This document shows, piece after piece, positions 54,245 to 63,985 of a DNA stretch of 64,000 bases. This DNA is from Sphingomonas sp. GC_Shp_5 (GTDB lineage: Bacteria; Pseudomonadota; Alphaproteobacteria; Sphingomonadales; Sphingomonadaceae): positions 109,836 to 173,835 of the forward strand of contig NZ_JALNUP010000007.1 in NCBI RefSeq assembly GCF_026540855.1, given 5' to 3'. Under the pieces are notes generated by a model. It saw only the letters and a list, made by a program, of their open reading frames with translations, was not told the DNA's origin and did no database searches. Position 1 is the first letter of the stretch. Each line of letters starts with the position of its first letter. The position numbers were made by a program, and so were the translations under genes.

Positions 54245-55891
54245 ATGACCAGAACCGGTGGCCGCATCCTCGTCGATCAACTCGTGGCGCAAGGCTGCGA
54301 GCGCCTGTTTACCGTGCCGGGCGAAAGCTTCCTCGCGGTGCTCGACGCGCTCCACGACACACCGGAGATCGAGACCATTGTGTGCCGGCAGGAGGGCGGC
54401 GCGGCGTTCATGGCCTGCGCCGATGGCACCCTCACCCATCGCCCCGGCGTCGCCTTCGTCACCCGTGGGCCCGGCGCGACCAACGCCTCGATCGGCGTCC
54501 ATGTCGCGATGCAGGATTCGCAACCGATGATCCTGTTCATCGGCGATGTCGATCGCGGCACCCGCGATCGCGAGGCGTTCCAGGAAGTCGATTTCCAGGC
54601 AATGTTCACGCCGCTCGCCAAATGGGCGGCGCGGATCGACGATGCCCGCCGCATCCCCGAATATGTCGCCCGCGCCTATGCGGTGGCGATCAACGGCCGC
54701 CCCGGCCCGGTAGTGCTCGCGCTGCCGGAAGACATGCTGCTCGACGAGGTCGACGCGCTCGACCGGCCGCGGGTGGAGCGTGTGGCGCAGGCCGCGGATG
54801 CCGCCCCGATCGCCGCGATCGGGTCCATGCTCGCGAAAGCCGAGCGACCGGTGGCGATCATCGGCGGTGCCGGCTGGGACGCCGCCGCAGCCCGCGCCTT
54901 CACCGCCTGGGCCGAGCGGACCGGCATGCCGGTCGCCGCCGCCTTCCGCCGCCAGGATGCGATCGCCAACGGCTCGAGCGTCTATGCAGGCAATCTCGGC
55001 TATGGCCCCAACCCCGAACTGCTCGCCCGGATCAGGGCGGCGGACGTGTTGCTGGTGCTCGGCGCGCGGCTCGGCGAGGCGACCACGGACGGCTATACGC
55101 TGATCACCCCCGATCACGCCGGCCAGCAACTGATCCACGTCCACCCCGACCCGACCGAACTCGATCGCACCTATCGCGCCGATCTGGCGGTCTGCGCGGG
55201 CATGGCCGAAATCGCCACTGCGCTGCCTGCGCTCGACCGTGCGCCATGGCCCGACCGCGAGCATGCCCATGCGGCATGGCAGCGCTGGTCGACACCGCAG
55301 CCGCGCGACGGCGTTGCGCTCGACCTTGGTGCCTGCGTCACCGCGATGCGCGAGGCGCTGCCGGCGGACACGATCATCTGCAACGGCGCCGGCAATTTCT
55401 CGAGCTGGTGGCATCGCTTCTGGCCTTATGCCGGCCCCGGCACGCAATTGGCGCCCACTGCCGGTGCGATGGGCTATGGTCTGCCCGCCGCCGTCACCGC
55501 GGCGCTGCGCCATCGCGGGCGCAGCGTGGTTGCGCTTGCGGGCGACGGCGATTTCCTGATGAACGGCCAGGAACTCGCCACCGCGATCCAGCATGACGCC
55601 GATCTGATCGTCATCGTCGTCGACAATGGCGCCTATGGCACCATCCGCATGCACCAGGAGCGCGAGTTTCCCGGCCGCGTCTCCGCGACCGCGCTTCGCA
55701 ACCCCGATTTCGCCACCCTCGCCCGTGCCTACGGCGCCTGGGCCGCGACCGTGGAGCAGACCGCCGACTTTGCTCCCGCCCTCGCCGCCGCGGTCACCGC
55801 CGGCCCCGGCGTGAAGCTGCTGCACCTCAAGACCGATGTCGAGATCATCACCCCCGCGACCACGCTGACCGCGGTGGCGAGAAAACGGTAG
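54245..55891 (+). CDS. Thiamine-pyrophosphate enzyme, acetolactate synthase-like
   Basis: 548 residues, all three TPP-enzyme domains. N-terminal LFTVPGESFLAVLDAL and RQEGGAAFMACADG with the activating Glu; central FAD/ADP-like domain; C-terminal TPP-binding GDGDFLMNGQELATAIQHDADLIVIVVDNGAYGTIRMHQ. The sequence is of the biosynthetically unassigned IlvB-like class often paired with oxidoreductases. No IlvN regulatory subunit is near. Reaction cannot be named. Confidence 0.85.
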   Translation: MTRTGGRILVDQLVAQGCERLFTVPGESFLAVLDALHDTPEIETIVCRQEGGAAFMACADGTLTHRPGVAFVTRGPGATNASIGVHVAMQDSQPMILFIGDVDRGTRDREAFQEVDFQAMFTPLAKWAARIDDARRIPEYVARAYAVAINGRPGPVVLALPEDMLLDEVDALDRPRVERVAQAADAAPIAAIGSMLAKAERPVAIIGGAGWDAAAARAFTAWAERTGMPVAAAFRRQDAIANGSSVYAGNLGYGPNPELLARIRAADVLLVLGARLGEATTDGYTLITPDHAGQQLIHVHPDPTELDRTYRADLAVCAGMAEIATALPALDRAPWPDREHAHAAWQRWSTPQPRDGVALDLGACVTAMREALPADTIICNGAGNFSSWWHRFWPYAGPGTQLAPTAGAMGYGLPAAVTAALRHRGRSVVALAGDGDFLMNGQELATAIQHDADLIVIVVDNGAYGTIRMHQEREFPGRVSATALRNPDFATLARAYGAWAATVEQTADFAPALAAAVTAGPGVKLLHLKTDVEIITPATTLTAVARKR

Positions 55892-56037
55892 AACGGCCTT
55901 CGGACGGGCCGGTATCGCGGCCTTGCCTTGCGGAAAGACGAGAAATGGCCCATATAGGTGTTGCTACAGTCGCACATTGACGGTCTTCGGCGCTTTGCGG
56001 CTCCTACTTCCTTCCTTCCCTGCTGCCTTAGCGGCGT

Positions 56038-56054
56038 CGTTCGCCTTTCGAACG
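56038..56054 (+). promoter_or_regulatory. Hairpin in cold-shock gene leader
   Basis: CGTTCG (56038-56043) pairs with CGAACG (56049-56054) around a 5-base loop, ending 23 bases before the ATG. Cold-shock mRNAs commonly have structured leaders; whether this one is thermosensitive cannot be judged here. Confidence 0.4.
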
Positions 56055-56077
56055 TGCGCAGTTGAAGGAATACCTAC

Positions 56078-56287
56078 ATGATTACCGGCACCGTCAAGTT
56101 TTTCGACGCCACCAAGGGCTTTGGCTTCATCACCCCCGACGAGGGTGGCAAGGACGCATTCGTGCACATCTCCGCCGTCGAGCGTGCGGGCATGTCCACC
56201 TTGGCCGACAACCAGCGCGTCAGCTACGATCTCGAAGAGGATCGTCGCGGCAAGATGGCGGCGGTCAACCTGCAGCCTGCAGACTGA
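56078..56287 (+). CDS. Cold-shock domain protein
   Basis: 69 residues, a single CSD. RNP1 is KGFGFITP and RNP2 is DAFVHISAVE. It binds single-stranded nucleic acid and probably acts as an RNA chaperone. GAAGGA lies 8 bases before the ATG. A long leader with a hairpin precedes it and a strong terminator follows. Confidence 0.95.
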   Translation: MITGTVKFFDATKGFGFITPDEGGKDAFVHISAVERAGMSTLADNQRVSYDLEEDRRGKMAAVNLQPAD

Positions 56288-56295
56288 TCTTCCGG

Positions 56296-56329
56296 CGGCG
56301 GCCCCATCCGGGGCCGCCGTTCTTCTTAC
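56296..56329 (+). terminator. Intrinsic terminator after cold-shock gene
   Basis: CGGCGGCCCC (56296-56305) pairs perfectly with GGGGCCGCCG (56310-56319) around ATCC, followed by TTCTTCTTA. The small gene at 56349 would depend on readthrough or its own promoter. Confidence 0.8.
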
Positions 56330-56348
56330 CAGACGACGAGGTTCCACA

Positions 56349-56558
56349 ATGTCCGGTGATGCTGAATTCTTCCGCAAGCAGGCGAACCTCGAGCGGGCCA
56401 ATGCGGCAAGTGCGACGCTGGACAATGTCCGCGACCGCTGCGATCGCGCCGCGAGTTCGTGGGAGGCCATGGCCGTCCGCGCCGAGCGCACCCAGACGAT
56501 GCGCCAGGAGCGCGAAGCCGCACCGCGCATCATGCCGGTGGTCGCCGCCGCATCCTGA
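56349..56558 (+). CDS. Small helical protein after cold-shock gene
   Basis: 69 residues (MSGDAEFFRKQANLERANAASATLDNVRDRCDRAASSWEAMAVRAERTQTMRQEREAA...), one long charged helix. GAGG lies 8 bases before the ATG. Sphingomonads often carry a protein of this kind just downstream of a csp gene. Unknown function. Confidence 0.65.
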   Translation: MSGDAEFFRKQANLERANAASATLDNVRDRCDRAASSWEAMAVRAERTQTMRQEREAAPRIMPVVAAAS

Positions 56559-56612
56559 GGCAAGACCGAGCCTCACCAGCGGCTCGTTTCTTCTTCCTTC
56601 CTTCGCGGACGT

Positions 56613-57173
<561 letters not shown>

Positions 57174-57183
57174 GCCGCGCCCC

Positions 57184-58797
57184 TTACGCGCCGAGGCTCA
57201 GCGCCAGCGCCTCGGCGACCTTGATCCCGTCCACCGCCGCGGACAGGATGCCGCCGGCATAGCCTGCCCCCTCGCCCGCCGGAAACAGCCCTGTGGTGTT
57301 GAGGCTCTGGAGGTTGTCGCCGCGGGTGAAGCGCACCGGCGAGGAGGTGCGGGTCTCGACGCCGGTCATCACCACGTCGGGATGGTCGTAGCCCGGGATC
57401 TGGCGGCCGAACACCGGCAGCGCCTCGCGCATCGCCGCGACCGCGAAATCGGGCAGGCATTGCGCGAGATCGGTCGGCGTCACCCCGGGCCGGTATGACG
57501 GCACCACTGTGCCGAGGCTCGTCGAGGGTCGCCCGGCCAGGAAGTCGCCGAGCCGCTGCGCCGGCGCCTTGTAGCTCGAGCCGCCGGCGACGAACGCCAG
57601 CGATTCCCAATGCCGCTGCAGCGCAATGCCGCCGAGCGGGTCGCCCGGATAGTCGCGCTCGGGATCGATCGCGACCACCAGCCCTGAGTTGGCGTTGCGC
57701 TCGTTGCGCGAATATTGGCTCATGCCGTTGGTGGCGACACGCCCCTCCTCGGAGGTCGCCGCCACCACCGTGCCGCCCGGGCACATGCAGAAGCTGTAGA
57801 CGGTGCGGCCGTTCGAACAGTGATGCGAGATATGATATTCTGCAGCACCGAGGATGTCGTTGCCGGCGTCCGCGCCGAACCGCGCACGATCGATCCAGGA
57901 TTGCGGATGCTCGATCCGCACCCCGAGCGAGAACGGCTTGGCCTCGGCATGAACGCCGGCGGCATGGAGCATCTCGAACGTGTCGCGGGCGCTATGGCCG
58001 ATCGCGAGCACGACGCGGTCGGCCTCGAGATAGTCGCCGGTGTGGAGGTGCAGCCCGCGGATCCGCCGCTCGCCATCGGCGGCGGTATCGATGTCGAGCC
58101 CGTCCACCCGTTGTTCGAAGCGATACTCGCCGCCGAGCGCCTCGATCGTCGCGCGCATGCTCTCGACCATCGTCACCAGCCGGAAGGTACCGATATGCGG
58201 ATGCGCCTCGGTGAGGATCTCGGGGGGCGCACCGGCCTTGACGAACTCGGTCAGCACCTTGCGGTCGAGAAAACGATTGTCCTTGATCCGGCTGTAGAGC
58301 TTGCCGTCGGAGAAGGTCCCTGCTCCGCCCTCGCCGAACTGGACGTTCGATTCGGGGTTGAGCACGCTGCGCCGCCACAGCCCCCAGGTGTCCTTGGTCC
58401 GCTCGCGCACCACCTTGCCGCGATCGAGGATGATCGGCCGATAGCCCATCTGCGCCAGGATCAGCCCCGCAAACAGGCCGCATGGCCCCGCGCCGATCAC
58501 CACCGGCCGCAGCGCCGCGCCGCTCGATTGGGCGACCGGGCGGTAGCGGGTATCGGGCGTGCGGCCGACGTTGCGGTCCTTGCGGAAGCGGGTGAGCACC
58601 GCTTCCTCGTTCTTGACGTTGACGTCGACCGAATAGACCAGCTGGATGTTGGTCTTGTCGCGCGCATCGTGCGCCCGCCGCGCGATCACATGCTTGACGA
58701 GCTCGCGCGGCGTGATCCGCAGCCGCTTGCAAATGGCAGCGGGCAGAGCCTCGTCCGGATGATGGAGCGGCAGCGTCAGTTCGGTGAGGCGTAGCAT
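57184..58797 (-). CDS. COG2509-type FAD-dependent dehydrogenase
   Basis: 537 residues. The N-terminus is the family's alpha-beta segment ([32 protein letters not shown]), then a Rossmann FAD motif [30 protein letters not shown] near 95-124 and the [17 protein letters not shown] block. The C-terminus closes the FAD site with [22 protein letters not shown]. Physiological substrate is not known. It ends 11 bases from the pseudouridine-synthase start. Confidence 0.88.
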   Translation of the reverse strand: MLRLTELTLPLHHPDEALPAAICKRLRITPRELVKHVIARRAHDARDKTNIQLVYSVDVNVKNEEAVLTRFRKDRNVGRTPDTRYRPVAQSSGAALRPVVIGAGPCGLFAGLILAQMGYRPIILDRGKVVRERTKDTWGLWRRSVLNPESNVQFGEGGAGTFSDGKLYSRIKDNRFLDRKVLTEFVKAGAPPEILTEAHPHIGTFRLVTMVESMRATIEALGGEYRFEQRVDGLDIDTAADGERRIRGLHLHTGDYLEADRVVLAIGHSARDTFEMLHAAGVHAEAKPFSLGVRIEHPQSWIDRARFGADAGNDILGAAEYHISHHCSNGRTVYSFCMCPGGTVVAATSEEGRVATNGMSQYSRNERNANSGLVVAIDPERDYPGDPLGGIALQRHWESLAFVAGGSSYKAPAQRLGDFLAGRPSTSLGTVVPSYRPGVTPTDLAQCLPDFAVAAMREALPVFGRQIPGYDHPDVVMTGVETRTSSPVRFTRGDNLQSLNTTGLFPAGEGAGYAGGILSAAVDGIKVAEALALSLGA

Positions 58798-58812
58798 GGC
58801 GATGCGGAAAAA

Positions 58813-58889
<77 letters not shown>

Positions 58890-58926
58890 CTGGAGGAGCG
58901 CGCGTAGCAAAGTGGATGCGGCCGCG

Positions 58927-59601
58927 CTAGCCGTTTATCGCAGGCGGCGTGCCGGACTTGGCGGCGGGCGGCGGCGTCTTGGGCTTGTAGGCGCATAGAT
59001 CGGCGACGATGCAGCGCCAGCATTCGGGAGTGCGCGCCTTGCAGACGTAGCGACCGTGGAGGATCAGCCAGTGATGGGCATGGAGGCGGAACGGCTGCGG
59101 TGTCGCCTTGTCCAGCTTCAGCTCGACCGCGAGCGGCGTCTTGCCGCGGGCCAGCCCGGTGCGGTTGCCGACGCGGAAGATATGGGTGTCGACCGCGAAG
59201 GTCTCGGCACCGAAGGCGACGTTGAGCACGACATTGGCGGTCTTGCGCCCCACCCCTGGCAGCGCCTCGAGCGCCGCGCGGTCGTTCGGCACCTCGCCGC
59301 CATGATCGGCGATCAGCGCCTGTGACAGCGCGATCACGTTCTTCGCCTTGGTGTTAAACAGCCCGATCGTCTTGATGTGCTGCTTCAGCCCCTCCTCGCC
59401 GAGCGCGACCATCTCGGCCGGCGTCGTCACCGCGGCGAACAGGCGCCGCGTCGCCTTGTTGACGCCGGCATCGGTCGACTGCGCCGACAGCGCCACCGCG
59501 ACCACGAGCTGGAACGGATTGCCATAGTCGAGCTCGGTCTCGGGATGCGGGTTCGCTTCAGCCAGCCGATGGTAGAAGTCGACGACGTCGGCCTTTTTCA
59601 C
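58927..59601 (-). CDS. nth: Endonuclease III
   Basis: 224 residues. DNA glycosylase/AP lyase for oxidised pyrimidines. Helix-hairpin-helix LPGVGRKTANVVL with the catalytic Lys, catalytic Asp in AVDTHIFRV, and the [4Fe-4S] cluster ligands in CKARTPECWRCIVADLC (C-x6-C-x2-C-x5-C). Sits just downstream of dapB on the same strand. Confidence 0.97.
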   Translation of the reverse strand: MKKADVVDFYHRLAEANPHPETELDYGNPFQLVVAVALSAQSTDAGVNKATRRLFAAVTTPAEMVALGEEGLKQHIKTIGLFNTKAKNVIALSQALIADHGGEVPNDRAALEALPGVGRKTANVVLNVAFGAETFAVDTHIFRVGNRTGLARGKTPLAVELKLDKATPQPFRLHAHHWLILHGRYVCKARTPECWRCIVADLCAYKPKTPPPAAKSGTPPAING

Positions 59602-59625
59602 AGGATGCGCTTCACAGGATGCGTT

Positions 59626-60354
59626 TCACAGCGCGAGCACGTCGCCCATGACGTAGCGTCCCGCCGGCTGCCCGGCGAGCCACAACGCCGCCTTGACCGC
59701 CCCCTTGGCGAAGATCGACCGATCCTGGGCGTGATGGCTGAGCGTCAGCCGCTCGCCGTCGCTGGCGAAGATCACGTCATGGTCGCCGACCACCGAGCCG
59801 CCGCGCAGCGACGCCATGCCGATCGTGCCCTCGCTGCGCTCGCCGACCAGCCCGGCGCGGCCGTCCACCCGCACTTCGGACAAGGTGGTCCCCCGCCCCT
59901 CGGCGGCGGCCTCGCCGAGCAGCAGCGCGGTGCCCGAGGGCGAATCGACCTTGTAGCGGTGGTGGCTTTCGAGGATCTCGATGTCCCAGTCGGGGCCGAG
60001 CCGCGACGCCGCCTCGCGCACCAGCAGCCCGAGCAGGGTGACGCCGAGCGAGGTGTTGCCGGTCTGCAGCACCGCAATGTCGGCGGCGGCGGCATCGATC
60101 GCGGCATGCTGGGCCGGGCTAAGGCCGGTGGTGCCGATCACCAGCGGCGTGCCCGCGGCGCGCGCCGCGGCGAGATGATGGTCGAGCGCTGAGGCCACCG
60201 AGAAATCGACCAGCACGTCGCTGGCGCGGGCGAGCATCGCGGCATCGCCGTCGGCATCGGCGCCGCCGGCGAAGGTCGCGCCCTCGGCATCGATCATGTC
60301 GGTGATCGCCCGCCCCATCCGGCCGCGGCTGCCATAGATGCCGATCGCGGTCAT
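59626..60354 (-). CDS. dapB: 4-hydroxy-tetrahydrodipicolinate reductase
   Basis: 242 residues. NAD(P)H-dependent step of lysine/diaminopimelate synthesis. Rossmann motif GIYGSRGRMGRAI at 4-16, GTTGLSPAQ, and the substrate loop ESHHRYKVDSPSGTAL. Starts at ATG 60354 because the longer frame (60393) adds a non-family leader. The 24-base nth-dapB gap contains a tandem 14-bp repeat. Confidence 0.96.
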   Translation of the reverse strand: MTAIGIYGSRGRMGRAITDMIDAEGATFAGGADADGDAAMLARASDVLVDFSVASALDHHLAAARAAGTPLVIGTTGLSPAQHAAIDAAAADIAVLQTGNTSLGVTLLGLLVREAASRLGPDWDIEILESHHRYKVDSPSGTALLLGEAAAEGRGTTLSEVRVDGRAGLVGERSEGTIGMASLRGGSVVGDHDVIFASDGERLTLSHHAQDRSIFAKGAVKAALWLAGQPAGRYVMGDVLAL

Positions 60355-60718
60355 GCCGCCGCACCCGATCGGGCGGACGCGCGGGCGAGCCACGTGGGAG
60401 GGCGGCGAAGAGGATCAAGGCGGCTGGTCATCACCCCTGCTCCTTGGCACGAAAGCGCGCGCCGGCGACAGGGGGCGGCGCGGTTTTTGTTGGCCGCTGA
60501 GTCGCCCCACCTGCCGGATCGCGTCGCATCCAGCGGTGACAAGTTGAGGAAGTTGAGATCAACCAGGGACATCATCAACGCCCATCGTTTCCGATTCTTC
60601 GACAATGAGAAGGAGCGTAAATCTGCCCAGGATCTACCACACGGCGACCGTGTAGGACAGCGGCCCGGCCTAGTTTGGTGGTGGCACGGGCACCCGGCCG
60701 CGGCGCCCGACGACGGCG
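60355..60718. other. Intergenic stretch between dapB and secreted-protein genes
   Basis: No convincing gene, RNA or long repeat is seen. Short frames here are antisense or out-of-frame reads of GC-rich DNA. It probably holds the dapB promoter on the minus strand. Confidence 0.4.
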
Positions 60719-60880
60719 GTGCACTTTCCGGTTGCGATCACCGACGGGCGGCATATCGTTGGCTTTGAACCCGTGGGAACATCATATCTCGCAAAACGAT
60801 TGCTAGCGTGGATTCCGGAAGGAGACGTCGATGCTGTTGCTGGCGACATTAGCCTTAGCCTTGCAGCCACTGGCCGATGA
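60719..60880 (+). CDS. Possible 53-residue protein
   Basis: From GTG 60719: HFPVAITDGRHIVGFEPVGTSYLAKRLLAWIPEGDVDAVAGD and onward to TGA 60880. The composition is protein-like, but no ribosome site is obvious and it overlaps the 5' end of the gene at 60831 in another frame. It may be a gene remnant. Confidence 0.25.
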   Translation: MHFPVAITDGRHIVGFEPVGTSYLAKRLLAWIPEGDVDAVAGDISLSLAATGR

Positions 60881-61657
60881 TCGGCGATCATCCGACATTG
60901 TGGTTCACGCGCCCGAGCTCCAGAGCACGCGCGCAGCCCTGGACAGCGTCGCGCCCCCGCTCCGCGCCAAAGATCCCGTCGCACGGTTTACCGATCCGAT
61001 CTGCGCCGCCAGTGCCGGGCTTACCGATGCGGCGGATCACCTGATCGTCGATCGCGTGGAAGAGCTCGCCGCGTCGGTCGGGCTGAGAGTGGGATCGCCA
61101 GGCTGCGCGCCCAACGTCATCATCATGTTCGTCAACAATGGCAAAACTGCCGTTCGCCGCCTGCTGACACGGGGTTCTCCGGGCGTCGCCAGCCAGTCGC
61201 TAGACGACATGAGGCGCATCATCGCCGACCCGTCACCGGTAAAGGCGTGGACCGAAACGGAAATACGCAGCCGGGACGGGGATCGGCCCATCTACTATGC
61301 CGACAAGGCGCCCGACCTGCGGGTGGCGACATCGAGCATCGTATCGCTGCCGGTCAGACGCGATATCCTCAGCGCGACGGTGGTCATCGACCGGGATGCG
61401 GGGCGGGTCGTTCGTTGAGGCAGGTCGCCGACTATGCCGCGGTCCGCGCGCTCACGGGGGCTCGTCCCGACCCGCGGCTGGGCCAGCGATCGATGTTGTC
61501 GTTGTTCGCCGGGGGCACGGCCGGATCACCGCAGGCGGCGACCGCCTTTGACATCGGCTATTTGCACGGCCTGTACGACGGCCGCGGCGATCTTCCCGAC
61601 ATGATCAAGCGAGCCGCGATCGTTCAAAGTATCGCGAAATACGAGAAACAAGGGTGA
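60831..61657 (+). pseudogene. Secreted protein gene with frameshift
   Basis: The first frame (60831-61418, 195 residues) has a signal-like start (MLLLATLALALQPL) and ends ATVVIDRDAGRVVR. Directly after, a second frame continues with SLRQVADYAAVRALTGARPDPRLGQRSMLSLFAGG...ATAFDIGYLHGLYDGRGDLP to TGA at 61657. The second part reads as the natural C-terminal domain of the same protein (a regulator-free sphingomonad secreted family with DxAYLxxLY-type ending), so one base was gained or lost near 61400-61415. GGAAGGAGA precedes the ATG. Either a decayed gene or a sequencing error. Confidence 0.6.
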
Positions 61658-61826
61658 CGCCCGCCGCGTGACCAACGGGGTGCGACGATCGGATATGAGG
61701 GCCGGCCGGTAGGCGCCCACGGTCAAGGCGGGCAGGCGAACGGGTGATCGCCGTCCTGCCCTGCCGCCCGGCACGGGGATTGTCAGCTAGGCACCACCTG
61801 CGATTTCTCTTACCGCGGCCTCGTCC

Positions 61827-62531
61827 ATGACCTTCCACCCCAACATCGTCATCCTCACCGGCGCCGGCATCTCCGCCGAAAGCGGGATCGCCACCTTCCG
61901 GGGGCCGGGCGGCCTGTGGGAGGGGCATCGGGTGGAGGACGTCTGCACGCCCGAGGCGCTCGCCGCCGATCCGGTGCTGGTGCATCGCTTCTACGACCTG
62001 CGGCGGGCGGCGCTCGGCCATGTCACGCCCAATGCGGCGCACCGGGCGCTCGCGCGGCTCGATGCTGGCTGGCCGGGCGAGCTGCTGATCGTCACGCAGA
62101 ATGTCGACGACCTCCACGAGCGCGCCGGTACGCGGCGGGTGCTGCACATGCATGGCGAACTCAACGCGGCGTTGTGCGCGGCGTGCGGCGGGCGCGGGAG
62201 CTGGACCGGGTCGCTGCCGCCGAACACCGTATGCGCCGCGTGCGGCCGCGCGGCGCTGCGGCCGGACATCGTGTTCTTCGGCGAGATGCCCTATCAGATG
62301 GAGCGGATCGAGGCGGCGCTGGCGGCGGCCGATCTGTTCGTCTCGATCGGCACCTCGGGCGCGGTCTATCCCGCTGCCGGCTTCGTGCAGATGGCCGACG
62401 CCTATGGCGCGGACACGCTCGAGCTCAACCTCGAGCGGTCGGCGGGAAGCCGCCATTTCGCCGAAACGCGGCTGGGCGCGGCCGGCGTGCTGGTGCCGGC
62501 GTGGGTGGATGAGATGCTCGCCGGGGGGTGA
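61827..62531 (+). CDS. cobB: NAD-dependent sirtuin deacylase, CobB-type
   Basis: 234 residues, class III sirtuin. Motifs: LTGAGISAESGIATFRGPGGLW, the Tyr-x-x-Arg pair typical of desuccinylases (FYDLRR), TQNVDDLHERAG, catalytic HMHGEL, a zinc site of four Cys (CAACGG and CAACGR) and SIGTSGAVYPAAGF. It removes acetyl or succinyl groups from protein lysines using NAD. Confidence 0.94.
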   Translation: MTFHPNIVILTGAGISAESGIATFRGPGGLWEGHRVEDVCTPEALAADPVLVHRFYDLRRAALGHVTPNAAHRALARLDAGWPGELLIVTQNVDDLHERAGTRRVLHMHGELNAALCAACGGRGSWTGSLPPNTVCAACGRAALRPDIVFFGEMPYQMERIEAALAAADLFVSIGTSGAVYPAAGFVQMADAYGADTLELNLERSAGSRHFAETRLGAAGVLVPAWVDEMLAGG

Positions 62532-62563
62532 GGCTTGGCAGGAGGCTGCCGCGACCTGACCGT

Positions 62564-62665
62564 CCTCTCTTCGGGAAGATCCCAGCTTTCGCTGGGATGA
62601 CGGACCTAATCAGTCTTCCCCCAATTCGTCATCCCAGCGAAAGCTGGGATCTCCCTGAAGAGAGG
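62564..62665. repeat. Intergenic inverted repeat pair, same family as in glyS
   Basis: Two 39-base units face each other at 62564-62602 and 62627-62665. They are perfect complements apart from one or two bases, and each has an inner hairpin with core AGCTTTCGCT. It lies between cobB and era, near both stop codons, so it may also act as a bidirectional terminator-like structure. Confidence 0.85.
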
Positions 62666-62681
62666 GCAAAGAGCCCCCCGC

Positions 62682-63584
62682 TTACTCCACCCAGTCGAGC
62701 CCCAGATCGCGATACACCTCGCGGTCCTCGTCCCAGCCCGGCTTGACCTTGACGTGGAGATAGAGGTGCACCGGTCGGCCCATGATCGCGGCGAGCTCGG
62801 TCCGCGCGCGCTCGCCGATGGTCTTGATCCGGCTGCCGCCCTTGCCGAGCACGATCGCGCGCTGGGTGGGCCGCTCGACCAGGATCTGCTGGTGGATCTC
62901 CACCGACCCATCCTCGCGCTCGCTGTACTTCTCGGTCTCGACCGCGCTCGCATAAGGGAGCTCGGCATGGAGCTGGAGATAGATCTGCTCGCGCGTCACT
63001 TCGCTGGCGAGCGCGCGCTCGGTCGCGTCGGACACCTGGTCCTCGGGATAATGCCAGGGGCCCGCCGGCATCGCCGTGGCGAGCGCGGACTTGAGCTCGG
63101 CGAGGCCATCGCCGGTCGCGGCGCTGACGAACCAGGTGTCGGCGAAATCGACCAGCGCGTTGAGCTTCTCGGCGTGGAGCAGCAGCTTGGGCTTGTCGGC
63201 GACGTCCACCTTGTTGAGGATCAGGATCTTGGGCTCGGGCCGGTCCTTCAGCGCCTCGGCGATCGCGGTCACCTTGCTGCCGATTCCGCCCTTGCCGTCC
63301 ACCACCAGCGCGAGCAGATCCGCGCCCTCGGTGCCGCTCCACGCCGCGGATACCATCGCGCGATCCAACCGCCGCTGCGGCTCGAAGATGCCGGGGGTGT
63401 CGACCAGCAGGATCTGCGCGTCGTCCTGAATGGCGACGCCGAGCAGCTTGGTGCGGGTGGTCTGCGCCTTGGGGCTGACGATCGCGACCTTCTGGCCGAC
63501 GAGCGCATTGACCAGGGTGGACTTGCCCGCGTTCGGTGCGCCGACGACGGCGATCAGGCCGCAATGTTGGGTGGGTTCGGTCAT
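62682..63584 (-). CDS. era: GTPase Era
   Basis: 300 residues. Essential small GTPase for 16S rRNA maturation and 30S assembly. G1 GAPNAGKS, G3 DTPGIF, G4 NKVD, and a C-terminal KH domain with ILVERPTQRAIVLGKGGSRIKTIG. ATG overlaps the stop of the upstream GIY-YIG gene (ATGA). RNase III, its usual upstream neighbour, is not adjacent. Confidence 0.97.
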   Translation of the reverse strand: MTEPTQHCGLIAVVGAPNAGKSTLVNALVGQKVAIVSPKAQTTRTKLLGVAIQDDAQILLVDTPGIFEPQRRLDRAMVSAAWSGTEGADLLALVVDGKGGIGSKVTAIAEALKDRPEPKILILNKVDVADKPKLLLHAEKLNALVDFADTWFVSAATGDGLAELKSALATAMPAGPWHYPEDQVSDATERALASEVTREQIYLQLHAELPYASAVETEKYSEREDGSVEIHQQILVERPTQRAIVLGKGGSRIKTIGERARTELAAIMGRPVHLYLHVKVKPGWDEDREVYRDLGLDWVE

Positions 63585-63985
63585 GGTGTTGTTGCGTCCG
63601 GTGAGGTGGTGCGGGGCGGGGCTTCGACAGGGTCAGCCCGACCGGAGACAGGCGGCATCCTCTCCGCCTCCGTTCGCCCTGAGCCTGTCGAAGGGCTCCT
63701 CGCCGCCTGGCGATTGCGCGCGAGTAGACTGATCCGGTCCCAATCGGAAGCGATCAGTGCCTCCTTCTTCGCTCGTGACCAGCCTTTGATCTGCCGCTCC
63801 GACTGAAGCGCTTCGAGACGGGAGGGGAAATCCTGGCACCAGACCAGCGTGATGGGGCGGCGACTGGCGGTGTAGCCACCGTACAGGCCGGAATGATGCG
63901 TGCCGATCCGCGCCTCGAGATTGTCGGTCTGGCCGGCATAATAGCTGCCGTCGCTGCAGCGCAGGAGATAGGCCCAGAATGCCAT
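63581..63985 (-). CDS. GIY-YIG nuclease-like protein with repeat-derived tail
   Basis: 134 residues. The first 90 form a UPF0213-type GIY-YIG domain: WAYLLRCSDGSYYAGQTDNLEARIGTHHSG with Tyr, Arg and following SERQIKGWSRAKKEALI. Residues from about 97 on (RSPSTGSGRTEAERMPPVSGRADPVEAPP) are translated from a palindromic repeat, so the natural C-terminus near LLARNR has been extended to a stop that overlaps the era start. Near the window edge but complete. Confidence 0.88.
   Translation of the reverse strand: MAFWAYLLRCSDGSYYAGQTDNLEARIGTHHSGLYGGYTASRRPITLVWCQDFPSRLEALQSERQIKGWSRAKKEALIASDWDRISLLARNRQAARSPSTGSGRTEAERMPPVSGRADPVEAPPRTTSPDATTP
63621..63695. repeat. Second palindromic repeat family (CTTCGACAG type)
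   Basis: CTTCGACAGGGTCAGCCCGA at 63622-63641 and an imperfect inverse copy, ending GAGCCTGTCGAAGGG (63681-63695), with the core CTTCGACAGG/CCTGTCGAAG. It differs from the AGCTTTCGCT family. It supplies the tail of the GIY-YIG gene. Confidence 0.8.

Noticed and set aside
54235..55596. 453-codon plus-strand frame overlapping the TPP enzyme
   Set aside because: Out-of-frame read of the TPP enzyme gene, Arg/Pro/His-rich and without motifs, while the 54245 frame carries the full TPP-binding signature.
60355..60718. Small genes around 60610
   Set aside because: The short ATG frame at 60610 has only 16 codons and no support.
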